A DNA stretch of 64,000 bases, from assembly GCF_902506295.1 (NCBI RefSeq), contig NZ_LR733312.1, forward strand, positions 1,688,095-1,752,094, given 5' to 3'. Below, one piece after another: positions 56,884 to 64,000 of the stretch. Both the position numbers and the translations under genes were made by a program. A model generated the notes under the pieces. That model did not search any database, was not told the origin of the DNA, and worked only from the letters and a program-made list of their open reading frames with translations. This stretch comes from Luteimonas sp. 9C (GTDB lineage Bacteria; Pseudomonadota; Gammaproteobacteria; Xanthomonadales; Xanthomonadaceae). Within the stretch, counting starts at the first letter, position 1, and the number at the start of each line of letters is the position of its first letter.

Positions 56884-58041
56884 ATGCTGATCCCGCCGCC
56901 CCTGTCGCTGTACGTGCACCTGCCTTGGTGCGTGCGCAAATGCCCCTACTGCGATTTCAATTCGCACGAGTTCAAGGGCGGCACGCCCCCGTTCGATGCC
57001 TACGTCGATGCGCTGCTCGCCGATCTCGACCAGGATCTGCCGCTGGTCTGGGGCCGCACCGTGCACAGCGTGTTCTTCGGCGGCGGCACGCCGAGCCTGT
57101 TTCCGGCGGATGCGATCGAACGCATCCTGCAGGGCGCGTCCTCCCGTCTGCGGTTCGCGCCCGAGGCCGAGATCACGCTGGAGACCAATCCCGGCACCGC
57201 CGAGCACGGGCGCTTCGAGGATTACCGGCGCGCCGGCGTGAACCGGATCAGCTTCGGCATCCAGACCTTCGACGACGCCACGCTCAGGAAACTCGGCCGC
57301 ATCCACGACAGCGCGCAGGCAGCCGCGGCAGTCGATCTCGCCCGCAACGCAGGCTTCGACAATTTCAATCTCGACCTGATGTACGCCCTACCCGACCAGA
57401 CGCTGGCGATGGCGGAAGACGACGTGCGGCGCGCGATCGCGCTCGCGCCGACCCACATCTCGCATTACCAGCTCACGCTGGAACCCAACACGGTGTTCGC
57501 CGCGCGTCCGCCGACCGGCATCCCCGACGACGATCTCGCCTGGGACATGCAGGAGCACTGCCAGGCGCTGCTGGCCGAGGCCGGCTATGCGCAGTACGAA
57601 GTGTCCGCGTATGCGCGCGCGGGTCGGCAGTGCGCGCACAACCTCAACTACTGGCGCTTCGGCGACTACCTGGGCATCGGCGCCGGCGCGCACGGCAAGC
57701 TCACGCTGGGCAGCGAGCAGACGATCCTGCGCCGCTGGAAATCCAAGCATCCCGTGGCGTGGCTGGCGGGCGCCGGCACGCAGGCCGGCATCGGCGGCGA
57801 CGAGCGCATCGCGCCGGGCCGACGGCCATTCGAGTTCATGCTCAATGCGCTGCGACTGGTCGACGGTTTCACACTGTCCGGCTTCGAGGCCACGACCGGT
57901 CTGACGCCCGCGCATATCGATGCGCCACTCGCCGTCGCGTTCGATCGGGACTGGCTGCAACGCGACGGCGACCGCATCGTGCCGACCGAACTGGGCCGGC
58001 GCTTCACCAACGACGTCGTCGCCCTGTTTCTCGAGGACTGA
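56884..58041 (+). CDS. hemW: Radical SAM family heme chaperone HemW
   Basis: This 385-residue radical SAM protein shows the cluster motif CVRKCPYCDF. Lack of a fourth Cys (CDF rather than CxC) distinguishes HemW from the coproporphyrinogen dehydrogenase HemN. The glycine-rich SAM motif FFGGGTPSLF and later NLDLMYALPDQT follow. HemW delivers heme to membrane enzymes. The frame opens 20 codons upstream at a TTG overlapping rdgB; the ATG at 56884 gives the usual short N terminus LIPPPLSLYVHLPWC. Confidence 0.94.
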   Translation: MLIPPPLSLYVHLPWCVRKCPYCDFNSHEFKGGTPPFDAYVDALLADLDQDLPLVWGRTVHSVFFGGGTPSLFPADAIERILQGASSRLRFAPEAEITLETNPGTAEHGRFEDYRRAGVNRISFGIQTFDDATLRKLGRIHDSAQAAAAVDLARNAGFDNFNLDLMYALPDQTLAMAEDDVRRAIALAPTHISHYQLTLEPNTVFAARPPTGIPDDDLAWDMQEHCQALLAEAGYAQYEVSAYARAGRQCAHNLNYWRFGDYLGIGAGAHGKLTLGSEQTILRRWKSKHPVAWLAGAGTQAGIGGDERIAPGRRPFEFMLNALRLVDGFTLSGFEATTGLTPAHIDAPLAVAFDRDWLQRDGDRIVPTELGRRFTNDVVALFLED

Positions 58042-58202
58042 CGCCGGCGCGCAGCCGCTTGACGCATTGCAGCAGATGCGTGGCCGCCGCACGCCGGATC
58101 CGGCGTTCGCATGCACGGGAGGCCGCGCTCGCGCGTCGTCGGCCGCCGGCACTGGATTCCCTGTGGTGAAGGCCTCGCGCGCATGTTAAAGAGTGCGTCC
58201 TC

Positions 58203-60494
58203 ATGCCCAGCACGGCAACCGGAATGCCCGCGACCGCACACGCCCCTCCACCGCCCCGCTCGCTCGCTGCGGCGGGTCTGCCACCGCGCGTGCGTCGCAC
58301 GCTCGAGCGCGCCCTGTCGCTGGTCTCCACCGAACTCGACGGCGGCCTGTCCAACCTCGTCTCCGAGTTCGAGCAGGAGCTCTTCCGGCTTGCCGATCAC
58401 GCGCGCCATCCGGGCCTGGAATCGGGCTATATGGCCACGCTGCGCGCGTTCCGCGCCAATCGCGCGGACCTCGTGCCGCGGTTCCTGCTCGCGCTGGAAG
58501 GGTCGGTCGCCGCCATCCGCACGCCGGCACTGCCACCGCCGCCCGCACCGCTGGACACCGGATCCTTCGGCCCGCTGAGCCTGGTCGAAGACACGGTGAT
58601 GGACGAAGGCACGGTGCTGCGCGAGATCGCCAGCCGCCAGGAAGGCCGCGCGAACCTGTCGCTGCATCTGCTGGGCCAGCGCTTCGGCGTGCTCGCCGCG
58701 ACGCCTGCCTTCGATGCCGAGCGACTGCCGCTGGGCCCGCAATGCCTGTGCCGGGCGATCGCCTCGGCCGCCCGCGCGCTGGAGATCGAGCACGACGCCC
58801 GGCTGCTGCTCTACCGCATGTTCGATCGCGTGGTGATGCCCGGCTACGCCCGGGTGCTCGAGCGTCTGGATGTGCAGCTCGCCGATGACGGCATCCTGCC
58901 CGCGCTGACCTTCGTGCCTATGCGCGCGCGCGCCGAGCCTGTCGAAACCAAGGAACCGACCCCCGTGGCAAGGACTGCCGAACCTCCCGAGACGCCACGC
59001 ACGCAGGCCGACGATGCGCAGCGGCCCTATACCGCCTGGGGCGAACCCGACACAACCGATGACGGCACCGACGACGCGCAGTCGCACGAGGCGGCGTTCG
59101 CGCGTCTGCAGGCGCTGATGTCCGGACGTCGCGAACTGCTGCGCAAGTTCCAGCCGCGCGGCGAGGCGCCCCTGCCCCGGCGCCAGCTCGCCACGCGCGA
59201 GGTGTCGGATGCGCTGCGCCAGCTCCAGCACCAGCCGCCGCAGAGCGGTGGGCGCAGCCTCGTCGAGATCAAGCGCTCCCTGCTGGCGCAGGCCCGCCAG
59301 CGCAGCGGCGAAGGCGCCAGTCTGGCGCCACAGGACGAAGACGCGTTCGAGCTGCTCGGCATGCTCTACGGGCACATCGAGCAGGAGATCCGGAGTGAGG
59401 CGCCGGCCGCGCCGCTGGTGCGCGAACTGCAGATTCCGGTGCTGCGCGCGGCGCTGCAGGACCATTCCTTCTTCACCCGCCAGCGGCATCCGGCGCGGCA
59501 GCTGCTCAACACCGTCGCCGAAAGCGCGGCCAACTGGCACGACGACACCGCGTTCGATCCCCGCGTGCAGGCCGCCCTGCGGTCCGCGGTGGCCTTCGTG
59601 GTGGGGAACTACGAAGGCGACATGGCGGTGTTCGCCGAAGGCAACGCGCGGGTCCAGGCCCAGCTGCAGACGCAGGCGCGCACCGCCGAACTGCAGGAGC
59701 GGCGCCACGTCGAGGCCGCCCGCGGCCGCGAGAAACTGGCTGCCGCGCGCGCACGCGCCGACGAACTGATGCAGGGCGTCGTCGGCGACCGTCGACTGCC
59801 CCGCTTCTCGCGTGCGCTGCTCGACCAGGCCTGGGCGGACGTCCTCACGCTGACCCTGCTGCGTCACGGCGAAGCCTCGCCGGAGGCCGACCACCAGCTG
59901 GCAATGACGCGTCGCATCGTCGACGCATCGCTCGACACCGCGCCCTGCAACGACGGCGCGCTGCAGTCGGATGTCGAATCCGCGCTCGGCCAGGTCGGTT
60001 ACCACGGCGAAGAGGCGACGGTGATCGCCCAGCGCCTGACCAGCCACCGCAGCGACGAGGACGACGCCGCTTCGCGTACCGAACTGGCAATGAAGCTCAA
60101 GGCGCGCGCGCGTCTGGGCGAAGAGGCCGGCACCGCGCGCCGCGAGAAGCCGCCGGCGCGCACGCCCGAGGAGCAGGCGCAGTACGACCATCTGCGCACG
60201 TTGCCCTTCGGCACCTGGATCGAATTCACCACGAACCAGCAGGGCGACATGGTGCGCCGGCGCATGTCCTGGTACAGCCCGATCACCGACCATGTGCTGT
60301 TCGTCAACCAGCGCGGCCAGCGCACGGGCGAGCAGTCGCTCGACGCCGTCGCACGCCTGATGGCCACCGGCAATGCGCGCGTGGTGACCGCCGACCGCGG
60401 CCATCTGGTCGACCGCGCCTGGCAGGCCGCCATGGGCGCCCTGCGCAGCTTCGCCGGGCGCAGCGAGCACCGCGCACCGGAGGCGACGGCATGA
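58203..60494 (+). CDS. DUF1631 family protein
   Basis: This 763-residue, Ala/Arg-rich, mostly helical protein has no signal peptide or membrane segment and matches the DUF1631 family layout. The N-terminal helical region includes LERALSLVSTELDGGLSNLV. A disordered Pro/Thr/Asp linker spans about residues 245-300, and the helical core contains IPVLRAALQDHSFFTRQRHP. The C-terminal domain contains LPFGTWIEFTTNQQGDMVRR and MSWYSPITDHVLFVNQRGQR, reminiscent of a PilZ-like fold. It overlaps the PilZ gene by 4 nt (ATGA), suggesting joint c-di-GMP-linked function. Such proteins are sometimes mis-named thymidine phosphorylase; nothing here supports that. Confidence 0.88.
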   Translation: MPSTATGMPATAHAPPPPRSLAAAGLPPRVRRTLERALSLVSTELDGGLSNLVSEFEQELFRLADHARHPGLESGYMATLRAFRANRADLVPRFLLALEGSVAAIRTPALPPPPAPLDTGSFGPLSLVEDTVMDEGTVLREIASRQEGRANLSLHLLGQRFGVLAATPAFDAERLPLGPQCLCRAIASAARALEIEHDARLLLYRMFDRVVMPGYARVLERLDVQLADDGILPALTFVPMRARAEPVETKEPTPVARTAEPPETPRTQADDAQRPYTAWGEPDTTDDGTDDAQSHEAAFARLQALMSGRRELLRKFQPRGEAPLPRRQLATREVSDALRQLQHQPPQSGGRSLVEIKRSLLAQARQRSGEGASLAPQDEDAFELLGMLYGHIEQEIRSEAPAAPLVRELQIPVLRAALQDHSFFTRQRHPARQLLNTVAESAANWHDDTAFDPRVQAALRSAVAFVVGNYEGDMAVFAEGNARVQAQLQTQARTAELQERRHVEAARGREKLAAARARADELMQGVVGDRRLPRFSRALLDQAWADVLTLTLLRHGEASPEADHQLAMTRRIVDASLDTAPCNDGALQSDVESALGQVGYHGEEATVIAQRLTSHRSDEDDAASRTELAMKLKARARLGEEAGTARREKPPARTPEEQAQYDHLRTLPFGTWIEFTTNQQGDMVRRRMSWYSPITDHVLFVNQRGQRTGEQSLDAVARLMATGNARVVTADRGHLVDRAWQAAMGALRSFAGRSEHRAPEATA

Positions 60495-60835
60495 TCCAGG
60501 AATTCCGCCGCGCCAAGCGCCGCAAGGCACCCGACGTCATCCTGGTGACCGATGCGATGACCGCCCGCGTCGTCGGCAGAGTGGGCAATCTGTCGGAGAC
60601 CGGCATGTTGCTGATCGCCAGCGAACCCTTTGTCGAGGATGCGCTGTACCAGCTGTCCTTCACGCTGCCCGACGCGCCGGACGCACCGGTCGAGATCGGC
60701 GCGCATCTGTTGTGGCTCGACGATGCGACGCTCGCCGGTGCGAGCTGGGCAGGCTTCCGCTTCATCGCAACAACGCCATCGTTGGCGCATCGGTTGCAGG
60801 GGTGGGTCAATGCGCCGGGAAGTCATTACGCCTGA
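60491..60835 (+). CDS. PilZ domain protein
   Basis: This 114-residue protein is a single PilZ domain. The N-terminal switch is RRAKRRKAPDVILVTDAMTA, the LSETGMLL strand corresponds to the (D/N)xSxxG region with S-E-T-G in place of the canonical residues, and SWAGFRFI ends the barrel. The RxxxR-like basic patch (RRAKRRK) is present, so c-di-GMP binding is possible, but the NLSETG motif deviates from DxSxxG. It is coupled to the DUF1631 gene by ATGA, and a terminator follows at 60849-60871. Confidence 0.9.
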   Translation: MIQEFRRAKRRKAPDVILVTDAMTARVVGRVGNLSETGMLLIASEPFVEDALYQLSFTLPDAPDAPVEIGAHLLWLDDATLAGASWAGFRFIATTPSLAHRLQGWVNAPGSHYA

Positions 60836-60848
60836 CGTTCGGCGTCGC

Positions 60849-60871
60849 GGCGCACTGCGCCAGCTTTTTTT
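60849..60871 (+). terminator. Rho-independent terminator after the PilZ gene
   Basis: A GC-only 5-bp stem GGCGC/GCGCC (60849-60853 and 60857-60861) with an ACT loop is followed by AGC and seven Ts (60865-60871), 14 nt after the PilZ stop. The stem is short but the T-run is the longest in the region. Confidence 0.75.
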
Positions 60872-60908
60872 CGTCTAGACGCAATGGCCCATGTGAGCAA
60901 ATCCATCG

Positions 60909-60934
60909 GGCGCCGCCCATGGATGGGCGGCGCC
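60909..60934. repeat. 26-bp perfect palindrome in the PilZ-pepQ gap
   Basis: GGCGCCGCCCAT (60909-60920) and ATGGGCGGCGCC (60923-60934) are perfect inverted repeats around two bases, able to form a 10-12 bp hairpin. There is no T-run next to it. It may be a second terminator, a repetitive extragenic palindrome copy, or a protein-binding site ahead of pepQ. Confidence 0.7.
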
Positions 60935-61101
60935 TACCGGGTGTGTGAGCTCGCTATCGCACGCCGATCAGGAAAGGGAGCAAAGGCAAAACCGCGACAA
61001 CAGCGGAAGCGCACCTAGAAGCAGAAGCCCACGGCCGCAAAACAACGCACCTGCATCAATACGGCAGAATAGACCGGTCCACTCGCCGCCCCGGGATCAA
61101 G

Positions 61102-62454
61102 ATGTCCACGTCTGCTTCGACCGCCGCCAGCCTCTACGCCGATCACCTCGCGACGCTGCAGGCGCGCACCGCGACCGCGCTCGAGCGCGCCGGCCTGGAC
61201 CATCTCGTCATTCCGAGCGGCACGCTCCACTACCAGCTGTTCGACGACCGCGATTATCCGTACGCGGTGAATCCGCAGTTCAAGGCCTGGGTGCCGCTGA
61301 CGCGCAATCCGGGCAGCTGGCTGGTCATCACGCCCGGTGCGCGGCCGAAACTGGTGTACCTGCAGCCGCGTGATTACTGGCATGTGGTACCGGAAGCGCC
61401 GTCCGGCGACTGGGTGGAGCACTTCGACATCGTCGTGATCCGCAAGCCTGAAGACGCGCAGCAGCATCTGTCCAAGAACGCGGCGCGCTGCGCGATCCTC
61501 GGCGAGCCACAGAGTGCGCTGGGGCATTACGGCGCCTACAAGCCGAACAATCCGCAGGCCGTCGTCGATCACCTCGACTACCATCGCGCGTTCAAGACGC
61601 CCTACGAGCTGTCGATGCTGCGCGAGGCCTCGCGCCGTGGCGTCCGTGCACACGCGGCGGCCGAGCGCGCGTTCCGCGCCGGCGCCAGCGAGTTCGGCAT
61701 CCATCTGGCGTACTGCCAGGCCGCCGGCCAGGACGCGAACGAACTGCCCTACGGCAACATCGTGGCGCTCAACGAACATGCAGCCGTCCTGCACTACACC
61801 GAGCTCGGACGTCTGCCGCCCGACCCGGTGCGCAGCTTCCTGATCGACGCCGGCGCCAGCCATGCCGGCTACGCCGCCGACATCACCCGCACCTACGCCA
61901 CCGATACCGGCAGCGAGTTCCAGGCGATGATCGAAGCGGTCGACACCGCGCAGCAGGCGCTGGTCGCGCAGGTGCGCGGCGGCACCGACTACAAGCAGCT
62001 CCATCTCGACGCACACCTCGCCCTCGCCGGTGTATTGCGCGATTTCGGCCTGATCAAGGTGTCGCCGGAAGCCGCACTGGCGACCGGCGTCAGCGCCGCG
62101 TTCTTCCCGCACGGCCTGGGTCACGGCATCGGCCTGCAGGTGCACGACGTGGCCGGTTTCGCCGCATCGGAGACCGGCGGCGTCATCGCCAAGCCCGATG
62201 GCCATCCGTTCCTGCGCCTGACCCGCGTGCTGGCGCCGGGCATGGTCGTGACGATCGAACCGGGCGTCTACATCGTCGACATGCTGCTCGAAGACCTGAA
62301 GGCCGCCGGACACGGCGACAGCATCGACTGGGCGCGCGTGGCCGCCTTCCGCCCCTATGGCGGCATCCGCATCGAGGACGATGTGGTCTGCACCGACGAT
62401 GCGCCCGAGAACCTCACGCGCGACGCGTGGGCGGACGAGCACGCGGCGGCCTGA
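61102..62454 (+). CDS. pepQ: Xaa-Pro dipeptidase PepQ (M24)
   Basis: This 450-residue metallopeptidase cleaves dipeptides with C-terminal proline. Metal ligands are visible: Asp pair in IDAGASHAGYAADITRTYAT, His in FFPHGLGHGIGLQVHDV, Glu in VVTIEPGVYIV, and Glu in GGIRIEDDVV. The insert between the His and Glu ligands is typical of the bacterial prolidase PepQ group. It is convergent with pepP, another M24 enzyme. The ATG at 61102 fits the family N terminus. Confidence 0.95.
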   Translation: MSTSASTAASLYADHLATLQARTATALERAGLDHLVIPSGTLHYQLFDDRDYPYAVNPQFKAWVPLTRNPGSWLVITPGARPKLVYLQPRDYWHVVPEAPSGDWVEHFDIVVIRKPEDAQQHLSKNAARCAILGEPQSALGHYGAYKPNNPQAVVDHLDYHRAFKTPYELSMLREASRRGVRAHAAAERAFRAGASEFGIHLAYCQAAGQDANELPYGNIVALNEHAAVLHYTELGRLPPDPVRSFLIDAGASHAGYAADITRTYATDTGSEFQAMIEAVDTAQQALVAQVRGGTDYKQLHLDAHLALAGVLRDFGLIKVSPEAALATGVSAAFFPHGLGHGIGLQVHDVAGFAASETGGVIAKPDGHPFLRLTRVLAPGMVVTIEPGVYIVDMLLEDLKAAGHGDSIDWARVAAFRPYGGIRIEDDVVCTDDAPENLTRDAWADEHAAA

Positions 62455-62499
62455 TCAAGCCCGGGCCCGCGCTGCGTGGCCCGCTTCCGCTGAAAGATC

Positions 62500-62524
62500 A
62501 CGCAGCGCGCGTTGCGCGCTGCGT
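62500..62524. terminator. Bidirectional terminator hairpin between pepQ and pepP
   Basis: A perfect 11-bp stem ACGCAGCGCGC/GCGCGCTGCGT (62500-62510 and 62514-62524) with a GTT loop lies between the convergent stops. On the minus strand it is followed by TGATCTTTC, which suits termination of pepP more than of pepQ. Confidence 0.75.
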
Positions 62525-62538
62525 AGGCGCCGGGGCGC

Positions 62539-63864
62539 TCATCGGCGCGCCATGAAATCCTCGATCTCGTCAGCCGTGCGCGCCAGCCCGGTCGTCAGCA
62601 CCTCGTGGCCGGTCTTCGTGACCAGCACGTCGTCCTCGGTGCGGATGCCGATGCCGCGCCATTTCGCATCCACCGTGGTGTCGTCGGTCGATACGTACAG
62701 GCCGGGTTCGATCGTGAAGACCATGCCGGGCTCCAGCAGGCGCGATTCGCCTTCGATGCGGTAGTCGCCGACGTCGTGCACGTCGAGGCCGATCCAGTGC
62801 CCGGTCTTGTGACGGTAGAAGCGCTTGTAACTGCCGTCTGCAATGCGCGCCGCCAGCTTGCCCTTCAGCAACCCGAGCCGCAGCAGGCCCTCGGTCAGCG
62901 CTTCGACCGCGGCGTTGTGGCCCGACTCGTAGGCGACGCCCGGCCGCGCCTGCGCGAGTGCGGCCTGCTGCGCCGATTCGACCACGTCGTGCAATGCGCG
63001 CTGCGCAGGCGTGAAGCGGCCGTTGACCGGGAACGTCCGGGTGATGTCGGCGGCGTAGCCGCGGTATTCGGCGCCTGCATCGATCAGCACCAGGTCGCCG
63101 TCGCGCGCCTGGCCATTGTTGGCGCGGTAATGCAGCACGCAGGCATTGGCGCCTGCGCCGACGATGCTCTCGTAGGCCGGCACCGCGTCGTGCCGGCGGA
63201 ACACGTAGTCGAGTTCGGCCTGCAGGGCGTACTCGTGGATGCCCGGGCGCGCCGCGCGCATGGCCGCGGCGTGCGCCTCGACGCTGATCTTCGCCGCGCG
63301 CCGCATCAGCTTGAGCTCGCCGGCATCCTTGAACAGCCGCATCTCGTCGAGCAGATGGCCGAGCTCGAGGAACTCGTGCGGCGGCTGCGCACCCACGCGC
63401 ACCTGCGCGCGCACGCGGTTGAGCCAGCCGATCAGCTGCAGGTCGAACTCGGTGTCGCGGCCGAAGTGATAATAGACACGCGTACGGCCTTCGAGCAGGC
63501 CGGGCAGGATCTCGTCGAGATCGTCGATCGGATACGCATCGTCCATGCCCAGGGCCGCGACCGCGCCTTCGGGCCCGACGCGCGGACCGTCCCAGCCTTC
63601 GCGCTCCAGGTCGCGTTCGCGGCAGAACAGCAGCGCCTCGCCATGCTTGCGGCCCGGCACCAGCACCAGCACCGCATCGGGCTCGGCGAAACCAGTGAGA
63701 TACCAGAGGTCGGAATCCTGCCGGTAGGCGTGATGCGTATCGCGGCTGCGGACGCGCTCCGGCGCACTGGCCAGCACCAGGATCGCGTTGTCGCCGGCCA
63801 GCCGCATCAGCTGGCGACGGCGCTTGAGATAGGTGGCGGCGGTGATGCCGCTCGCGCCCGCCAT
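62539..63864 (-). CDS. pepP: Xaa-Pro aminopeptidase PepP (M24)
   Basis: This 441-residue manganese-type aminopeptidase P removes N-terminal residues preceding proline. The N-terminal domain begins YLKRRRQLMRLAGDNAILVL. Metal ligands: Asp pair in LIDAGAEYRGYAADITRTFP, His in HKTGHWIGLDVHDVGDY, Glu in MVFTIEPGLYV, and Glu in GIGIRTEDDVLVT. The upstream UPF0149 gene ends 1 nt before its ATG, the usual ygfB-pepP order in gammaproteobacteria. Confidence 0.96.
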   Translation of the reverse strand: MAGASGITAATYLKRRRQLMRLAGDNAILVLASAPERVRSRDTHHAYRQDSDLWYLTGFAEPDAVLVLVPGRKHGEALLFCRERDLEREGWDGPRVGPEGAVAALGMDDAYPIDDLDEILPGLLEGRTRVYYHFGRDTEFDLQLIGWLNRVRAQVRVGAQPPHEFLELGHLLDEMRLFKDAGELKLMRRAAKISVEAHAAAMRAARPGIHEYALQAELDYVFRRHDAVPAYESIVGAGANACVLHYRANNGQARDGDLVLIDAGAEYRGYAADITRTFPVNGRFTPAQRALHDVVESAQQAALAQARPGVAYESGHNAAVEALTEGLLRLGLLKGKLAARIADGSYKRFYRHKTGHWIGLDVHDVGDYRIEGESRLLEPGMVFTIEPGLYVSTDDTTVDAKWRGIGIRTEDDVLVTKTGHEVLTTGLARTADEIEDFMARR

Positions 63865-63865
63865 G

Positions 63866-64000
63866 TCAGTTCAGCCGGTTGCGGTGACGCGGCCCCAGTG
63901 CGGCATCGCCGTGCAGCAGGAGCACGGCGACACGTACGAACTCTTCGATCTCGGTCAGCGCGTCCTCCTCGACCGCATCGTCCTCATCGTCCGCATCGGG
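63866..64000 (-). CDS. ygfB: UPF0149/YgfB family protein, C-terminal 44 residues (cut by the window edge)
   Basis: The visible tail is acidic ([20 protein letters not shown]) and continues [11 protein letters not shown] before a basic end RHRNRLN and a TGA stop. The EEFVRV-LL-HG pattern and the position directly before pepP identify the YgfB family. The stop is 1 nt from the pepP ATG, implying cotranscription. The rest of the gene is outside the window. YgfB has been linked to regulation in Pseudomonas, but here only the family call is supported. Confidence 0.85.
   Translation of the reverse strand, partial: PDADDEDDAVEEDALTEIEEFVRVAVLLLHGDAALGPRHRNRLN

Noticed and set aside
58042-58202. Promoter or small gene in the hemW-DUF1631 gap
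   Set aside because: A TTGACG occurs near the left end, but no -10 at acceptable spacing and no small coding frame with a ribosome-binding site could be supported.

Overview
The window is about 68-70% GC, almost fully coding, and reads as a core chromosomal segment of a gammaproteobacterium of the Lysobacteraceae/Xanthomonadaceae (Lysobacter, Luteimonas or Stenotrophomonas relatives). The evidence is the type IV pilus chemosensory run pilG-pilH-pilI-pilJ-chpA divergent from gshB, the pilMNOPQ operon divergent from the PBP1A gene, the gmk-rpoZ-spoT-ridA-recG block, the rph-VOC-rdgB-hemW block, and convergent M24 peptidase genes. The assignment is by gene order and protein style only; no database search was possible. 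I saw no rRNA, tRNA, CRISPR array, insertion sequence or prophage.

Layout. 1-7125 (minus): Pil-Chp chemosensory genes, with chpA cut by the left edge and a promoter candidate upstream of pilG. 7310-9168 (plus): gshB and a TonB-like protein. 9190-15716 (minus): a small signal peptidase I, tsaB, a DinG/YoaA-type helicase, a TPR lipoprotein and PBP1B. 15839-18462 (plus): two overlapping group-4-type glycosyltransferases with no other polysaccharide genes nearby. 18449-22216 (minus): a membrane-anchored TPR protein and relA. 22277-23333 (plus): two tandem paralogous small secreted proteins. 23326-27306 (minus): hrpA. 27391-27957 (plus): dps with a clear terminator. 28140-34965 (minus): moxR-DUF58-DUF4381-batA-batB-batD, every junction overlapping by 1 or 4 nt. 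35110-39941 (minus): pilMNOPQ, also overlapping at every junction, with a good sigma70 promoter candidate. 40146-42695 (plus): PBP1A. 42860-43988: two convergent genes of unknown function. 44221-47880 (minus): gltA, rpmE2 (L31 type B), a nucleoside hydrolase and an orphan RcsB-like response regulator. 48074-55005 (minus): recG, ridA, spoT, rpoZ, gmk and yicC. 55112-60835 (plus): rph, a VOC protein, rdgB, hemW, a DUF1631 protein and a PilZ protein. 61102-64000: pepQ (plus) convergent with pepP (minus), and the 3' end of a UPF0149/YgfB gene at the right edge.

Functional themes. Type IV pilus assembly (PilMNOPQ) and its chemotaxis-like control (PilGHIJ-ChpA) are both present, and a PilZ protein lies 20 kb away. 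Both RelA/SpoT homologues are here, so the whole (p)ppGpp core may be encoded within 33 kb. Both class A penicillin-binding proteins, PBP1A and PBP1B, are here. The Bat/MoxR operon is a putative envelope-stress or metalloprotein chaperone system.

No intergenic gap exceeds 300 bp. The largest are 60836-61101 (a terminator and a 26-bp palindrome), 45523-45782 (gltA promoter candidate and rpmE2 hairpin) and 43989-44220 (gltA hairpin). Several start codons are GTG, and alternative starts are noted per gene. I found no convincing self-contained novel defence or mobile system. The most interesting items are the ChpA repeat tract, the tandem secreted paralogues, a BatB whose von Willebrand metal site looks broken, the DUF1631-PilZ pair, and an unknown protein that may be a degenerate nucleotidyltransferase.
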